This document shows positions 53,942 to 62,288 of a DNA stretch of 64,000 nt, piece after piece; within the stretch, counting starts at the first letter, position 1; the number at the start of each line of letters is the position of its first letter. The stretch covers positions 90,283 through 154,282 of the forward strand of contig PMUP01000050.1 of the NCBI GenBank assembly GCA_003166865.1. The letters are read 5' to 3'. The stretch comes from Bryobacterales bacterium. Lineage in GTDB: Bacteria; Acidobacteriota; Terriglobia; Bryobacterales; Bryobacteraceae. The notes below the pieces were generated by a model. That model worked only from the letters and a program-made list of their open reading frames with translations. It was not told the origin of the DNA and did not search any database. The position numbers and the translations under genes were made by a program.

Positions 53942-54961
53942 CTAGCGGGGGTTCACGGCAGACGTGGTTGCCTCCGTCTTGAGGAACTTCAGCAATTCCC
54001 GATTGAAGATCTCCGGCACTTCAATATGTGGAACATGGCCCGCGTTGGGGATTAAGACCAGCTCCGCTCCCGGAATTGTGTCGGCGATGTGCTTGGCCCG
54101 CTCCGGAAAGTCTGGGCCATCCTTGTCGCCACCGAGAACCAACGCCTTTGAACGAATTTTCGCCCAGTCGTAGACCACTGGATCCAGGTACAAGATCTGT
54201 TGATAGATGGAGCGGACCATGGCCAGCCTCGGCCAGTCGCCACTCAGCGTCGGCGCGTAGAGAATTCGCACGTAGTGCTCGTATTCGGGCTTCCAGGCGC
54301 CGGGCGTCGGAAAATAGCGCCGGATATTTGCATAAAACGCCTGGTAGATCTGATCGTGAGATTGCGCCATAGTCGCTTTGTACGCATCATCCGCCGAGCG
54401 CCAGGCCGTTTGATAACGGGGGTCCGTCAATCCGATCGGATTATAAATAACCAGGCGTTCGGTCATGTCCGGATAGGAGGCTGCAAACCGCGCGGCCAGC
54501 ATCCCGCCCATCGAATGTCCGACAATCGCCGCCTGCGCGATGCCCAACGACTGAAGAAGCTTGCGGGTGTTCAGCGCCATATCGTTAAAGTTGTACGGAA
54601 TAATCGGCTTGGATGATCTTCCGAAGCCAATCTGGTCCGGTACCACGACGCGAAAGCCTGCGTTACGGAGCAATTCAATCGGCCCGCTAAAGTAGAAGCC
54701 TCCGAAATTCATCCCATGCAGCAGGACCACGGTGCGCCCGTTCGGTTGGTTCGCGGGCGGCACGTCCATGTAAGCCATTCGCACGTCTTGCCCGTACAGC
54801 GTCAGCGGCAAATACGCGACGGGATACGGGTAGGGGACTTCATCGTACGTGATGCTGCCAGGTTGGACGTCTGTGGGAGCATTGGGCGCCTGGGCCCAGA
54901 CCAACATCGCAGTGCACGACGCGACGCAGAACGCGGCGATCATTCTCGTCGCTTTTGTCAT
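53942..54961 (-). CDS. Secreted alpha/beta hydrolase
   Basis: 339 aa with a signal peptide ('MIAAFCVASCTAMLVWAQ'). Motifs: 'TVVLLHGMNFGGFYFSG' (oxyanion), 'GHSMGG' (nucleophile Ser), 'VLGGDKDGPDFPERA' (acid) and 'NAGHVPHIEVPE' (His). It lies 22 bp after the phosphotriesterase-like gene and 30 bp before the TetR-TetR gene, inside the operon. It probably hydrolyses a periplasmic product of the oxidation steps. GGAGGT precedes the ATG. Confidence 0.9.
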   Translation of the reverse strand: MTKATRMIAAFCVASCTAMLVWAQAPNAPTDVQPGSITYDEVPYPYPVAYLPLTLYGQDVRMAYMDVPPANQPNGRTVVLLHGMNFGGFYFSGPIELLRNAGFRVVVPDQIGFGRSSKPIIPYNFNDMALNTRKLLQSLGIAQAAIVGHSMGGMLAARFAASYPDMTERLVIYNPIGLTDPRYQTAWRSADDAYKATMAQSHDQIYQAFYANIRRYFPTPGAWKPEYEHYVRILYAPTLSGDWPRLAMVRSIYQQILYLDPVVYDWAKIRSKALVLGGDKDGPDFPERAKHIADTIPGAELVLIPNAGHVPHIEVPEIFNRELLKFLKTEATTSAVNPR

Positions 54962-54983
54962 ATTCCATCAACCTCCGTGTTCA

Positions 54984-56051
54984 TCATACGCGCTTTGGGC
55001 TACGTTTCTGCTTGGGGACAAAGGCCAGGAAGCGGCGCGGGTTGTCCACCAGGATGCGGTGCAGCGTTTCTTCACCGGCGCCGGCTTCGCGCAGCTTCGG
55101 CACAAATACCGTGACGGTTTTGGCGTATCCTGGGCCGCCATTGCGCTTGAGTTGCGCTGCGTTGGAGAAGTCCGAAGCGAAGAGCAGGTTGTCCGCATAT
55201 CCAGCTTCGATGAGCGCCATGACCATGGGGATTTGTCTCGCGTCGCCCGGGCCGCCCTGGCGATCAAAACCCACAAAGGCGCCCCGCTTGCAGATTTCCT
55301 TATGCACGCGCACCTCGGGGTCGATGAGGCCGCCCACATGGCCGATCGCAACGTGGCGCGGGTTCACGCCGAGAGATTCAAACGTGTCGAGCTGTTCGAG
55401 CGCTGCCTTGCCGAAATTCGTATGCGTGAAGATGGGCAGGTTCGTGGCCAGATGCGTCTTGGCGACGGCGCGAAACACTTTGCGCTCGTTGGCGGTGAAT
55501 TCGTCCCAGGTGCCGATTTCTCCGAGCGCGCCATACGGCGAGGCGCCCACCTCGCGGATCAGACTCTGAGCAATTTGATCTTCACTCAGGGTGGCGATCT
55601 CGGGCGGATAGAAAGGCTCGCTGTAATAGCCCGCACCGGAGACGATCGGCATTCCGGAGCGCATCGAGAGGCGTTTCAGAAAATCCAGGCTGCGGCCCAT
55701 ATCGGGATGCCCGCCGTCCACCAGGCACGCCACACCTTCCTTGCTGGCGGCCCGCAGTTCCTCCGTCATGAGATCGAGATCCTGCAGGAAGTATGTCTCG
55801 CCGGGCTGCGGCGCAATCGCAGCAGGTTGGGGCCGCGATGTTAGCAGGGACATGAACTTCGGCAGAAAATCCGGACTCAACGACATGTGCTCGTGAAAGA
55901 GCGTGGCGCCGCCGGACAGCGACTCCGGAGGCACGTCCCCTAAGACAGTGCGGATAATCGGGCCGGTGGTGTTCTGCGCGAGGGCTACTCCCGAGATTCC
56001 CAGAAGACCGATGACTTGGCGCCGCGTGGGGCGCTTAGTTCTGTTTACCAT
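54984..56051 (-). CDS. Phosphotriesterase-like metal-dependent hydrolase with Tat signal
   Basis: 355 aa. The N-terminus 'RPTRRQVIGLLGISGVALAQ' is a Tat-type signal. The amidohydrolase barrel shows 'LFHEHMSL' (first two His), 'GALGEIGT' (Glu where phosphotriesterase has a carboxylated Lys, as in the PHP/PTER branch), 'FTHTNFG' and 'IGHVGG' (His), and 'ASDFSN' (Asp). Likely a periplasmic lactonase or esterase rather than a true phosphotriesterase. ATG 56051 overlaps the end of the cytochrome gene by 17 bases, indicating coupling; a start at 56072 is possible. Confidence 0.88.
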   Translation of the reverse strand: MVNRTKRPTRRQVIGLLGISGVALAQNTTGPIIRTVLGDVPPESLSGGATLFHEHMSLSPDFLPKFMSLLTSRPQPAAIAPQPGETYFLQDLDLMTEELRAASKEGVACLVDGGHPDMGRSLDFLKRLSMRSGMPIVSGAGYYSEPFYPPEIATLSEDQIAQSLIREVGASPYGALGEIGTWDEFTANERKVFRAVAKTHLATNLPIFTHTNFGKAALEQLDTFESLGVNPRHVAIGHVGGLIDPEVRVHKEICKRGAFVGFDRQGGPGDARQIPMVMALIEAGYADNLLFASDFSNAAQLKRNGGPGYAKTVTVFVPKLREAGAGEETLHRILVDNPRRFLAFVPKQKRSPKRV

Positions 56052-56463
56052 CGCCCGTTTTGGTTGCCTCAAACCGGATCTGCTTCAGCACCTCGGTCCG
56101 ATGATCGAGTTCGGTTTTGCCTTCCGGAAATTGATTCATGCTGAGCATGAAAGCCAGGATATCGGCGTCCTGCTCGCGCGTGAGCCGGCCTGGATTGTCC
56201 GCAGGCATCGACACTCGAATCCTGTCGAACAGGTCACCCACCGTCAGACCGTTCCAGTTGGAGAAAAACTCACCACCCGTGAGCGGCGGGGCCGATTCGC
56301 CCCCGTTCAGCGCCGAGCCGTGGCACGACGCGCAATCGGCCGCGTAGCGCGTGGCTCCGCGCTTGGCCTGCTCAGAGGTGTAAACGCCGTCCCACACGGA
56401 GCGTGAGGTTTGCGCGCACACGCACGCCGCGAACAGAACAGCAATCACAGTTCTCAACATCAC
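56035..56463 (-). CDS. Periplasmic c-type cytochrome
   Basis: 142 aa: a signal peptide ('AVLFAACVCAQ'), then one heme site 'CASCH' in 'GATRYAADCASCHGSALNGGE' (split) and an axial Met candidate in 'VSMPADNPGRL' or 'LSMNQFPEGK'. It lies between the PQQ dehydrogenase and the hydrolase in the operon and is the obvious electron acceptor for the quinoprotein, passing electrons to the respiratory chain. It may also serve the heme-bearing monooxygenase upstream. Confidence 0.92.
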   Translation of the reverse strand: MMLRTVIAVLFAACVCAQTSRSVWDGVYTSEQAKRGATRYAADCASCHGSALNGGESAPPLTGGEFFSNWNGLTVGDLFDRIRVSMPADNPGRLTREQDADILAFMLSMNQFPEGKTELDHRTEVLKQIRFEATKTGDGKQN

Positions 56464-56485
56464 ACTCCCGAAGGAACCGGAGCAG

Positions 56486-56526
56486 GCGCGACCAGGGGGT
56501 CGCGCGCTGGCGAGGGCGCCCGCCCT
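56486..56526. repeat. Pair of GC-rich hairpins, REP-like, in the operon
   Basis: Hairpin 1: GCGCGACC/GGTCGCGC around four bases (56486-56505). Hairpin 2: AGGGC/GCCCT around GCCC (56513-56526). They fill most of the 77-bp gap between the quinoprotein and cytochrome genes. No T tract follows, so they look like an extragenic palindrome affecting mRNA ends rather than a terminator. Confidence 0.55.
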
Positions 56527-56540
56527 ACTCCAAACCCAAG

Positions 56541-58646
56541 CTAGTTCGCCGATGGCAAGCTGTAGGCGATGTACTCGCCCGAATACGCGCCTCCACTCAC
56601 AGCCACCACAATGTACTGCTTGCCGTCCACCATGTAGGTCATCGGCGAACCGCTCTGAGGCGCGGGCATGTAAACCGCACCGACCTCCTTGCCCGTGGCC
56701 TTGTCATAGGCTCTGAGCATGGCGCCGCGCGGATGCGACGGCGTGGTGGTGTTCTGACTGTCACCCAGGACGACCAGTGTTTTGGTAACGATCAGCCCCA
56801 CGCTGCCCGGCTGGCCCGTATTGGGAATGTTCATTCCTTTGAGAGCCGGGTGATTGCGAACCGAATCCGGAGTCTCGCCGTAAGGCACCTGCCATTGGAG
56901 TTCGCCTCGATCCAGATTGATCGCCGAGATCACGGCATACGGCGGCTTGACGATGGACAAACCTTGAACCGTGAGAGCGCCCACCGCCGCCTGAGGCGCC
57001 GCCGGAGTGGCCGCTGGCGGCGGTGGAGCCGGCCTGCGCTGCGGAGCATCGGCGGCAGAACCGAATCCCGGCCCTTCCGCAAGTTGAAATTTCGCATCGT
57101 TCCTACCCATAACGTAGCGAATGTCCGAGAATCCTTCCGGTGGCGTGCGCAATGAAAGGGGGAAAAGGGCGGATTGATGAGCCTGCGCATAGACGGTGTG
57201 CGTTTCCGGATCGTAGGCCGACCCGGGCCAGTTGGTCCCGCCGCTGGCATTGCCGAGATCCAACGCTCCGAGATAGCCCTTGGCATCGCCGAGCACCGGC
57301 GGAAGGAACATGGGTCCCGTTTTGTAGCGTGCCACGGCGTCTTTCGCCTGCGCCCGCATCTCCGGCGTAAAGTCGATCAGATCATCCGGAACGTTGAGGT
57401 AATTGCGGGCATACGCGGGCGGCTTGGTGGGAAAAGGCTGCGTGGCCGCCGTCTTTTCTCCAGGCACGTCGGACTGCGGCACGGCACGCTCCTCGATCGG
57501 CCAGACGGGTTCGCCCGTGACGCGATCGAAGACATAGAGGAACGCTTCTTTGCTCGGTAAGGCCACGGCTTTGATCGCCTTCCCACCGACGGTGATGTCC
57601 GCCAGGATGGGCGCCGAGGACAGATCGTAATCCCAGATCGGGTGATGCACAATCTGGAAATGCCACTTGCGCTTGCCAGTCTTGAGATCCACGCAGACCA
57701 GGCTCTCGCCAAAAAGATTGTTGCCCGGCCGCTCTCCTCCGTAGAAATCCGAGGTCGGAGACTCCACAGGCAGATACACCAGACCAAGGTCTTCATCCAC
57801 GGTCATCTGTGTCCACACGCCGGTGTTGCCGTTGGTGGCCCAGGAACCGTTTTCCCAAGTGTCGTTGCCAAACTCGCCGGGCCTGGGAATAGTATTGAAG
57901 GTCCACAGAAGTTTGCCGTTGCGTGCGTCGAAGGCCCGCACCAGTCCCTTGGTGTTGTTGTGGCTGACGACGGTCATTCCCTCTTTGAACGAGGAGCCGA
58001 CGATGACGGTGTCTTTCACCACCAGCGGCGTTGCGTGCAAGCCAGCCTCGCCGGTTTCCAAATCGATCTGCTGGCCGGTTCCGGTCACCATGCCTTCCTT
58101 CAGGTCGATCATGCCACTCTTGCCGAACCCATTGATTGGCTGGCCGGTGTGCGCATTGAGAGCGATGAGCCGATAGCCGGTGGTGACAAAGATGACGCGG
58201 TCGTCGCCCTTGCCGTCGGTCCAATAGGACACTCCGCGGCCCGACAACTGCCGCGGCGCAATGGCCGCGCGAGTGCCTTCGCGCAGACTATAGACCCACA
58301 TCAGTTCACCAGTCTTAGCGTCGAGGGCGACCACGGATCGCCGCGTGCCCGCGGTGGTGTAGATCACGCCCTTCACCATCAGCGGCGTGCCCTCGAGTTT
58401 GTATTCGGGCCGAGTGCCCAGGGAATCCGTTTTGAATCGCCAGGCTACTTCGAGTTGGTTGAAATTCGACGCGTTAATCTGATCGAGCGGCGAATACCGC
58501 GTGCCCTTGATGTCGCCCGTGTACGCGGGCCATTCGCCGTCCTTGGTGGAAGGCTGCTGTCCCCAAGCCGATACCGCCAGAAACGCCAGACCAGCCAAGA
58601 CCGCCCATCGCAGCGCGTTGTGTCCGCTCATTTCGCTCTGATGCAT
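56541..58646 (-). CDS. PQQ-dependent alcohol/glucose dehydrogenase-type quinoprotein
   Basis: 701 aa, secreted (signal 'AVLAGLAFLAVSAWGQ'), an eight-bladed propeller. It shows 'DGEWPAYTGDIKGTRYSPLDQIN' (split), repeated 'ALDAKTGELMWVY'-type W-motifs, 'HHPIWDYDLSSAP' (likely catalytic Asp region) and 'GGTNWPGSAYDP'. A Pro/Ala-rich insert lies at about 545-570 before the last blades. It oxidises an alcohol or sugar in the periplasm and gives electrons to the cytochrome encoded next. AGAGGA precedes ATG 58646. Within this operon it could oxidise the alcohol formed by the copper monooxygenase; that order is inferred. Confidence 0.92.
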   Translation of the reverse strand: MHQSEMSGHNALRWAVLAGLAFLAVSAWGQQPSTKDGEWPAYTGDIKGTRYSPLDQINASNFNQLEVAWRFKTDSLGTRPEYKLEGTPLMVKGVIYTTAGTRRSVVALDAKTGELMWVYSLREGTRAAIAPRQLSGRGVSYWTDGKGDDRVIFVTTGYRLIALNAHTGQPINGFGKSGMIDLKEGMVTGTGQQIDLETGEAGLHATPLVVKDTVIVGSSFKEGMTVVSHNNTKGLVRAFDARNGKLLWTFNTIPRPGEFGNDTWENGSWATNGNTGVWTQMTVDEDLGLVYLPVESPTSDFYGGERPGNNLFGESLVCVDLKTGKRKWHFQIVHHPIWDYDLSSAPILADITVGGKAIKAVALPSKEAFLYVFDRVTGEPVWPIEERAVPQSDVPGEKTAATQPFPTKPPAYARNYLNVPDDLIDFTPEMRAQAKDAVARYKTGPMFLPPVLGDAKGYLGALDLGNASGGTNWPGSAYDPETHTVYAQAHQSALFPLSLRTPPEGFSDIRYVMGRNDAKFQLAEGPGFGSAADAPQRRPAPPPPAATPAAPQAAVGALTVQGLSIVKPPYAVISAINLDRGELQWQVPYGETPDSVRNHPALKGMNIPNTGQPGSVGLIVTKTLVVLGDSQNTTTPSHPRGAMLRAYDKATGKEVGAVYMPAPQSGSPMTYMVDGKQYIVVAVSGGAYSGEYIAYSLPSAN

Positions 58647-58687
58647 ATGTCCTCTTTTCTCAAAAACGACCGGGTTTTCTCAAAAAA

Positions 58688-59551
58688 CTACTGAGCCGGT
58701 TTGACCGTGACTTTCACCTGCGCGTTCGACCAGCAACACTGAAATCCGCGGCCTCCCTCGCCGGACCAATCGTTGGCTTGCGCGCGCAGCACGTATTCTC
58801 CCGGTTCACTAAACGTGGCGGTGGTGGCCGCCTTGCCCTGGAACGCTGTCGCCGGAGGCGCCGGAAAATCCGCATTCTCCACCACCGGCTTGTCGCTAGC
58901 AAAGATAACAGAACCTGGCCCGCGGAACTTGCTCCACACAATCGAGACTGCGGGGGTCTTCGGGCGCGTCGCGCCTAGAACAACGCTGGCGTCATCAGCT
59001 ACCCACAGCGCCAATGTCACCGGATTTGGAAATACCGTTGCCAGCGACGTGCTTTGACCTCGCGGCCCTTGAACGAAGGGCCCGGCGGCGGCAAATCCAA
59101 CGAAGGGCGGCGTATTCCCGTTTGCGTCGCGGTAGGGCGATAGCTCCCACAGCGGATTCAGAGTGCCGGGAACCGCGGTGGTTACGGCATTGGCCGTTAG
59201 CGTCCAAGTGAGCTGGTTTGATCCGAAATCCTTGGGCACGGTTATTGTGAAGACGCCCCACTGCCTGCGGGTCAGAAAGTGAGTCGGCTGGCCCTGATCG
59301 GGGCCCCCTGGTTCGATCCGGTTGCCGGCGCCGATGGGGATATCCAGCTCTTGCGTCAGATTTCGATTGTAGTATCCGAAGAGCAGGCTGAAACTCCCGT
59401 CCGGGTTATGAAACCAGCCTTCATAAGCGGCCGTTACGCTTTGTCCGGAATCGTGCCGAGGCCCGGTCAGCAATTGCTGCGCAGGCAGCCCCGCATAACC
59501 TGCCGCGATGATGGCCGCTAGACAGGCCAGCACAACCCGATGACAGCGCAT
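58688..59551 (-). CDS. Secreted beta-sandwich protein of unknown function
   Basis: 287 aa with a signal peptide ('VVLACLAAIIAAGYAGLPAQ'). The mature part looks like one or two Ig/PKD-type beta domains: 'GYYNRNLTQELDIPIGAGNRI' (split) near the start and 'ATFSEPGEYVLRAQANDWSGEG' (split) near the end, the latter typical of PKD-like folds. A vicinal Cys pair ('FQCCWSN') near the C-terminus could bind metal or form a disulfide. It lies 13 bp after the copper monooxygenase, which suggests an accessory or binding role. Confidence 0.75.
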   Translation of the reverse strand: MRCHRVVLACLAAIIAAGYAGLPAQQLLTGPRHDSGQSVTAAYEGWFHNPDGSFSLLFGYYNRNLTQELDIPIGAGNRIEPGGPDQGQPTHFLTRRQWGVFTITVPKDFGSNQLTWTLTANAVTTAVPGTLNPLWELSPYRDANGNTPPFVGFAAAGPFVQGPRGQSTSLATVFPNPVTLALWVADDASVVLGATRPKTPAVSIVWSKFRGPGSVIFASDKPVVENADFPAPPATAFQGKAATTATFSEPGEYVLRAQANDWSGEGGRGFQCCWSNAQVKVTVKPAQ

Positions 59552-59564
59552 CTTCTTCTCTTGG

Positions 59565-60911
59565 CTAGTTGCCGTCGGCTGCGGCTGCGGCGGCGGCGGC
59601 GGCTGCGGCTACCGTGGGCGGCGGCGGACCGTGCTTGGATAGCCACTCTTGATAATCCGCTTCGCTGATGTAAGTTACGTTCACCCACGCATGAGCCATC
59701 TCGTCCACGGTGCGGTCGCCCCACCCGACCCATTGGTTCGGATCAGGGTTGTTACGATTGGAGGCAGTGTTGTCATGCCAGGCGACTACATGGATGATGG
59801 TGCCTTTGGGCAGCACCGGCGCTGCGTCGTCGGCGTAAATGTAGTTGGTCATCCAGTTGAAGTTGAAGTGGTCGACAAAGCTGAGCGTTCGCTTGGTCCC
59901 ATCCGGAAGGATCGCCTCCAGCAGCATCGCTTTGCCGCGCAGGTGCATGTGAGGTTGGAAATTCTCCAACCGGGCCGGCGAATGCAATACCGTGTAGCCC
60001 TCGGTCTGGACGATTTGGTTGGGCGGAATATCGAGCTGGCCGAATCCGGCGTTGCCGGGAGTCGCGGGGAACGGCATCAGGAAAGTGCGGTACTTCGGCA
60101 CCTCGTCCTTGGGATAGAGATAGACGGCCAACTCGACATGATCGCGGATTTCCTCGCCCACGGCGTGCAGATGCATCTCCCAAAAAATGCGCCCACCTGG
60201 CACCAACAGCTTGCCTGTGTTCGGGCGATAAATGTCGTAGTTCTTGTTCATGGCCCATTCCATCAACAGACCTTGCATTGCGAGTCCCGAGTTTGATCCG
60301 GGTTCTTCCTGTTCAAGATAAGCGAGAGCGTGATGGGTAATCCTGCGCCCTGCCAAACTGGCCGGCCGCATTTCGACGGCCCGCACCCAGCGAGCCTCGG
60401 TCACCGGAATTGGCGTCAGCGGCCTCCACCAGACGTCCTGGCCCTTGGCCGGCATCGTGTACGGTTCCGATTTGAGGATGAAGTCCGGTTTCCCGAACTG
60501 TTTCTCGAGCTGCCAGCCGTCGTCATTCGGCCATTGCTTGGGAGGCGGCATATCCTTGGGATCGCCCAGCGGCGCGCCGCCGTCAACCCATCGCGCGATG
60601 AGGGCGATCTGGTCGTCGGCCAGCGACATGTCGTTCTGGAAGTGCTGAATGCCGACCGTCTTGTCCAGATGCCAGGGCGGCATATTGCGGGTCACAACCC
60701 GCTCTTTGATCGATTTCGCCCACGGCCGGGTCTCTTCGTAAGTAACCAGCGACATGGGCGCCATGGATCCGTTGCGATGACAATTCTGGCACTTTTCCTG
60801 AAAAATCGGTGCAATGTCTCTGGCGAACGTCGGCGGGTTGCTGTTGGTAAGCTCCGCGCCCACCACACACCCCGAAAAGGCCAAGCAAGCTGCCAGCGCC
60901 AATGTGCGCAT
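59565..60911 (-). CDS. Cytochrome c-fused, PHM-like type II copper monooxygenase
   Basis: 448 aa with a lipoprotein-like signal (Cys15 in 'AFSGC'). Residues 30-110 are a cytochrome c domain (heme site C41-x-x-C44-H45). Residues ~140-420 match the PHM/DBH two-domain copper fold with all ligands present: His193-His194 ('ITHHALAY'), His247 ('EMHLHAVG'), His321/His323 ('PHMHLRG') and Met405 ('TVDEMAH'). PHM uses O2 and an external reductant to hydroxylate a C-H bond; here the heme may deliver electrons. The C-terminus is a poly-Ala run. ATG 60911 follows GGAGGGTGG. It is the first gene of the seven-gene operon. Confidence 0.85.
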   Translation of the reverse strand: MRTLALAACLAFSGCVVGAELTNSNPPTFARDIAPIFQEKCQNCHRNGSMAPMSLVTYEETRPWAKSIKERVVTRNMPPWHLDKTVGIQHFQNDMSLADDQIALIARWVDGGAPLGDPKDMPPPKQWPNDDGWQLEKQFGKPDFILKSEPYTMPAKGQDVWWRPLTPIPVTEARWVRAVEMRPASLAGRRITHHALAYLEQEEPGSNSGLAMQGLLMEWAMNKNYDIYRPNTGKLLVPGGRIFWEMHLHAVGEEIRDHVELAVYLYPKDEVPKYRTFLMPFPATPGNAGFGQLDIPPNQIVQTEGYTVLHSPARLENFQPHMHLRGKAMLLEAILPDGTKRTLSFVDHFNFNWMTNYIYADDAAPVLPKGTIIHVVAWHDNTASNRNNPDPNQWVGWGDRTVDEMAHAWVNVTYISEADYQEWLSKHGPPPPTVAAAAAAAAAAADGN

Positions 60912-60939
60912 GCCACCCTCCATGATCATCTGATTCCAA

Positions 60940-60986
60940 ACCTGTCGATCGGTAGAATTATATCGCACCAACGACATCGCAGTCAA
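60940..60986 (-). promoter_or_regulatory. Promoter and TetR-type operator of the monooxygenase operon
   Basis: Minus strand: TTGACT (60986-60981), 18-bp spacer, TATAAT (60962-60957), then ACCGATCGACAGGT (60953-60940) covering the predicted start at about 60950. Relative to transcription the element is in the opposite orientation to the TonB sites. Confidence 0.85.
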
Positions 60987-60998
60987 AGCCCCGGCGCC

Positions 60999-62237
60999 CT
61001 ACTTAGCTTTCGGCCAGACCACGCCTTGGTCCTTCTTCGTGACCGCGGCCAAGCCTTTGTACACGAACTTCTGCACGCGCTGGCCGCGATAAGTCTCCGT
61101 GGTATAAATGTTGCCCTTCGAATCGGAGGCAATGCTGTGCACGGCGTAAAACTGGCCAGGCTGCCGGCCGCCGTCCCCAAAGCTGGTCAGAATCTCGAGC
61201 GTGTCACGCAGCATCACGTAGATTTTTTCGTTCGCGCCGTCCGCCAGAAACATGTACTTCTGCTGCGGATCTTTGGAGAAAACGATGTCCCAAACCGAGC
61301 CATCGCCGCGCGTATTTTTCGCGATGACTACTTCCTTGACGAATGTGCCATCCGGTTTGAACACCTGGATGCGGTCGTTCGGCCGATCGCAGACATACAA
61401 CAGGCCGTCGTTGGAGAGCTCGGCGCAGTGCACCGGATTTCGGAACTGTTGCGCGGGAGGATCGTCGGGCTTGTACGGCCCGAGGTTGGTGTCGTCGGGC
61501 TTGTTCCCATAGGCGCCCCAGTGCCGCTTGTACTTGCCAGTCTCCGCGTCGAATACGATCACGCGGTGATTGCCATAGCCGTCGGCGACGTACAACTCAT
61601 CGGTCTTGCGGTCGATAAACAATTTCGCTGGCCCCTTCAGGTTCTCGACGTCGTTGCTGCCCTTGCTCTTGCCGGCGTGGCCGATCTGCATCAGGAACTT
61701 CCCGCTCTGCGTGAACTTGAGGACCATGTTGTCGTTGTAAGGGGCTGGGCCACGAGGGGCGCCCTCGGCCGGAGCTGCACCGGGAGGCGTTGCGCCGCGA
61801 CCGTTGCCTCCGATCCAAACATTCCCTTTGTAATCGACCGTGATGCCATGATTCGAGTCGGGCCACTCGTAGCCTGGGCCAGGGCCGCCCCAGCTCTCGA
61901 CTAGATTGCCAGCCTGATCGAACGCCAACACCGGCGGCGCCGGAGTGCAGCATTCCGCCGCGGGTGGATTCGCGGTCGAGTAGACTTCTTTGGCTTCGAG
62001 TGAACCTGCCCGGTGGATGATCCAGACATGGTCCTGCGCATCGACGGAAACGCCGATCGTATTGCCGATCACCCAATGGTTGGGTAGCGGCTTGGGCCAC
62101 ATCGGATCCACTTCAAACCTCGGCGCCTGAACCGTTGAGGCCTGGACCGAAGCTCGTTTGCTGAGCACAACAGAACTGATTCCGAGGATCACGAGGGTGG
62201 CGCAAAAGGCCGCGCCAACGCGGAAATTGATCTTCAT
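60999..62237 (-). CDS. PAL-like NHL beta-propeller (peptidyl-alpha-hydroxyglycine lyase homologue)
   Basis: 412 aa with an N-terminal signal/anchor (residues 8-26) and about six NHL blades. The sequence retains counterparts of rat PAL active-site residues as I recall them: Arg76 (R533, 'VWIIHR'), His130 (H585, 'NHGITVD'), Tyr221 (Y654, 'ADGYGNHR'), His270 (H690, 'PVHCAEL'), Arg285 (R706, 'VCDRPNDRIQVF') and His367 (H786). PAL cleaves alpha-hydroxyglycine N-C bonds using zinc. Met784 is not kept. A Gly/Pro/Ala insert lies at 148-168. ATG 62237 is eight bases after AAGGAGG. It has its own promoter with the shared operator. Confidence 0.8.
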   Translation of the reverse strand: MKINFRVGAAFCATLVILGISSVVLSKRASVQASTVQAPRFEVDPMWPKPLPNHWVIGNTIGVSVDAQDHVWIIHRAGSLEAKEVYSTANPPAAECCTPAPPVLAFDQAGNLVESWGGPGPGYEWPDSNHGITVDYKGNVWIGGNGRGATPPGAAPAEGAPRGPAPYNDNMVLKFTQSGKFLMQIGHAGKSKGSNDVENLKGPAKLFIDRKTDELYVADGYGNHRVIVFDAETGKYKRHWGAYGNKPDDTNLGPYKPDDPPAQQFRNPVHCAELSNDGLLYVCDRPNDRIQVFKPDGTFVKEVVIAKNTRGDGSVWDIVFSKDPQQKYMFLADGANEKIYVMLRDTLEILTSFGDGGRQPGQFYAVHSIASDSKGNIYTTETYRGQRVQKFVYKGLAAVTKKDQGVVWPKAK

Positions 62238-62288
62238 GGACATAGCCTCCTTCGCGAGCAAATTTTCTTACGGCCATTCGCTCACGAA

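Noticed and set aside
59570-59615. GCN trinucleotide repeat at the end of the monooxygenase gene as a phase-variation tract
   Set aside because: Whole-codon repeats encode a poly-Ala tail and cannot shift the frame; probably a tolerated C-terminal extension.
60330-61904. Long plus-strand frame (524 codons) across the monooxygenase and propeller genes
   Set aside because: It is antisense to two genes with clear domain content. Its translation is low-complexity and Arg/His-rich, typical of mirror frames in GC-rich DNA.
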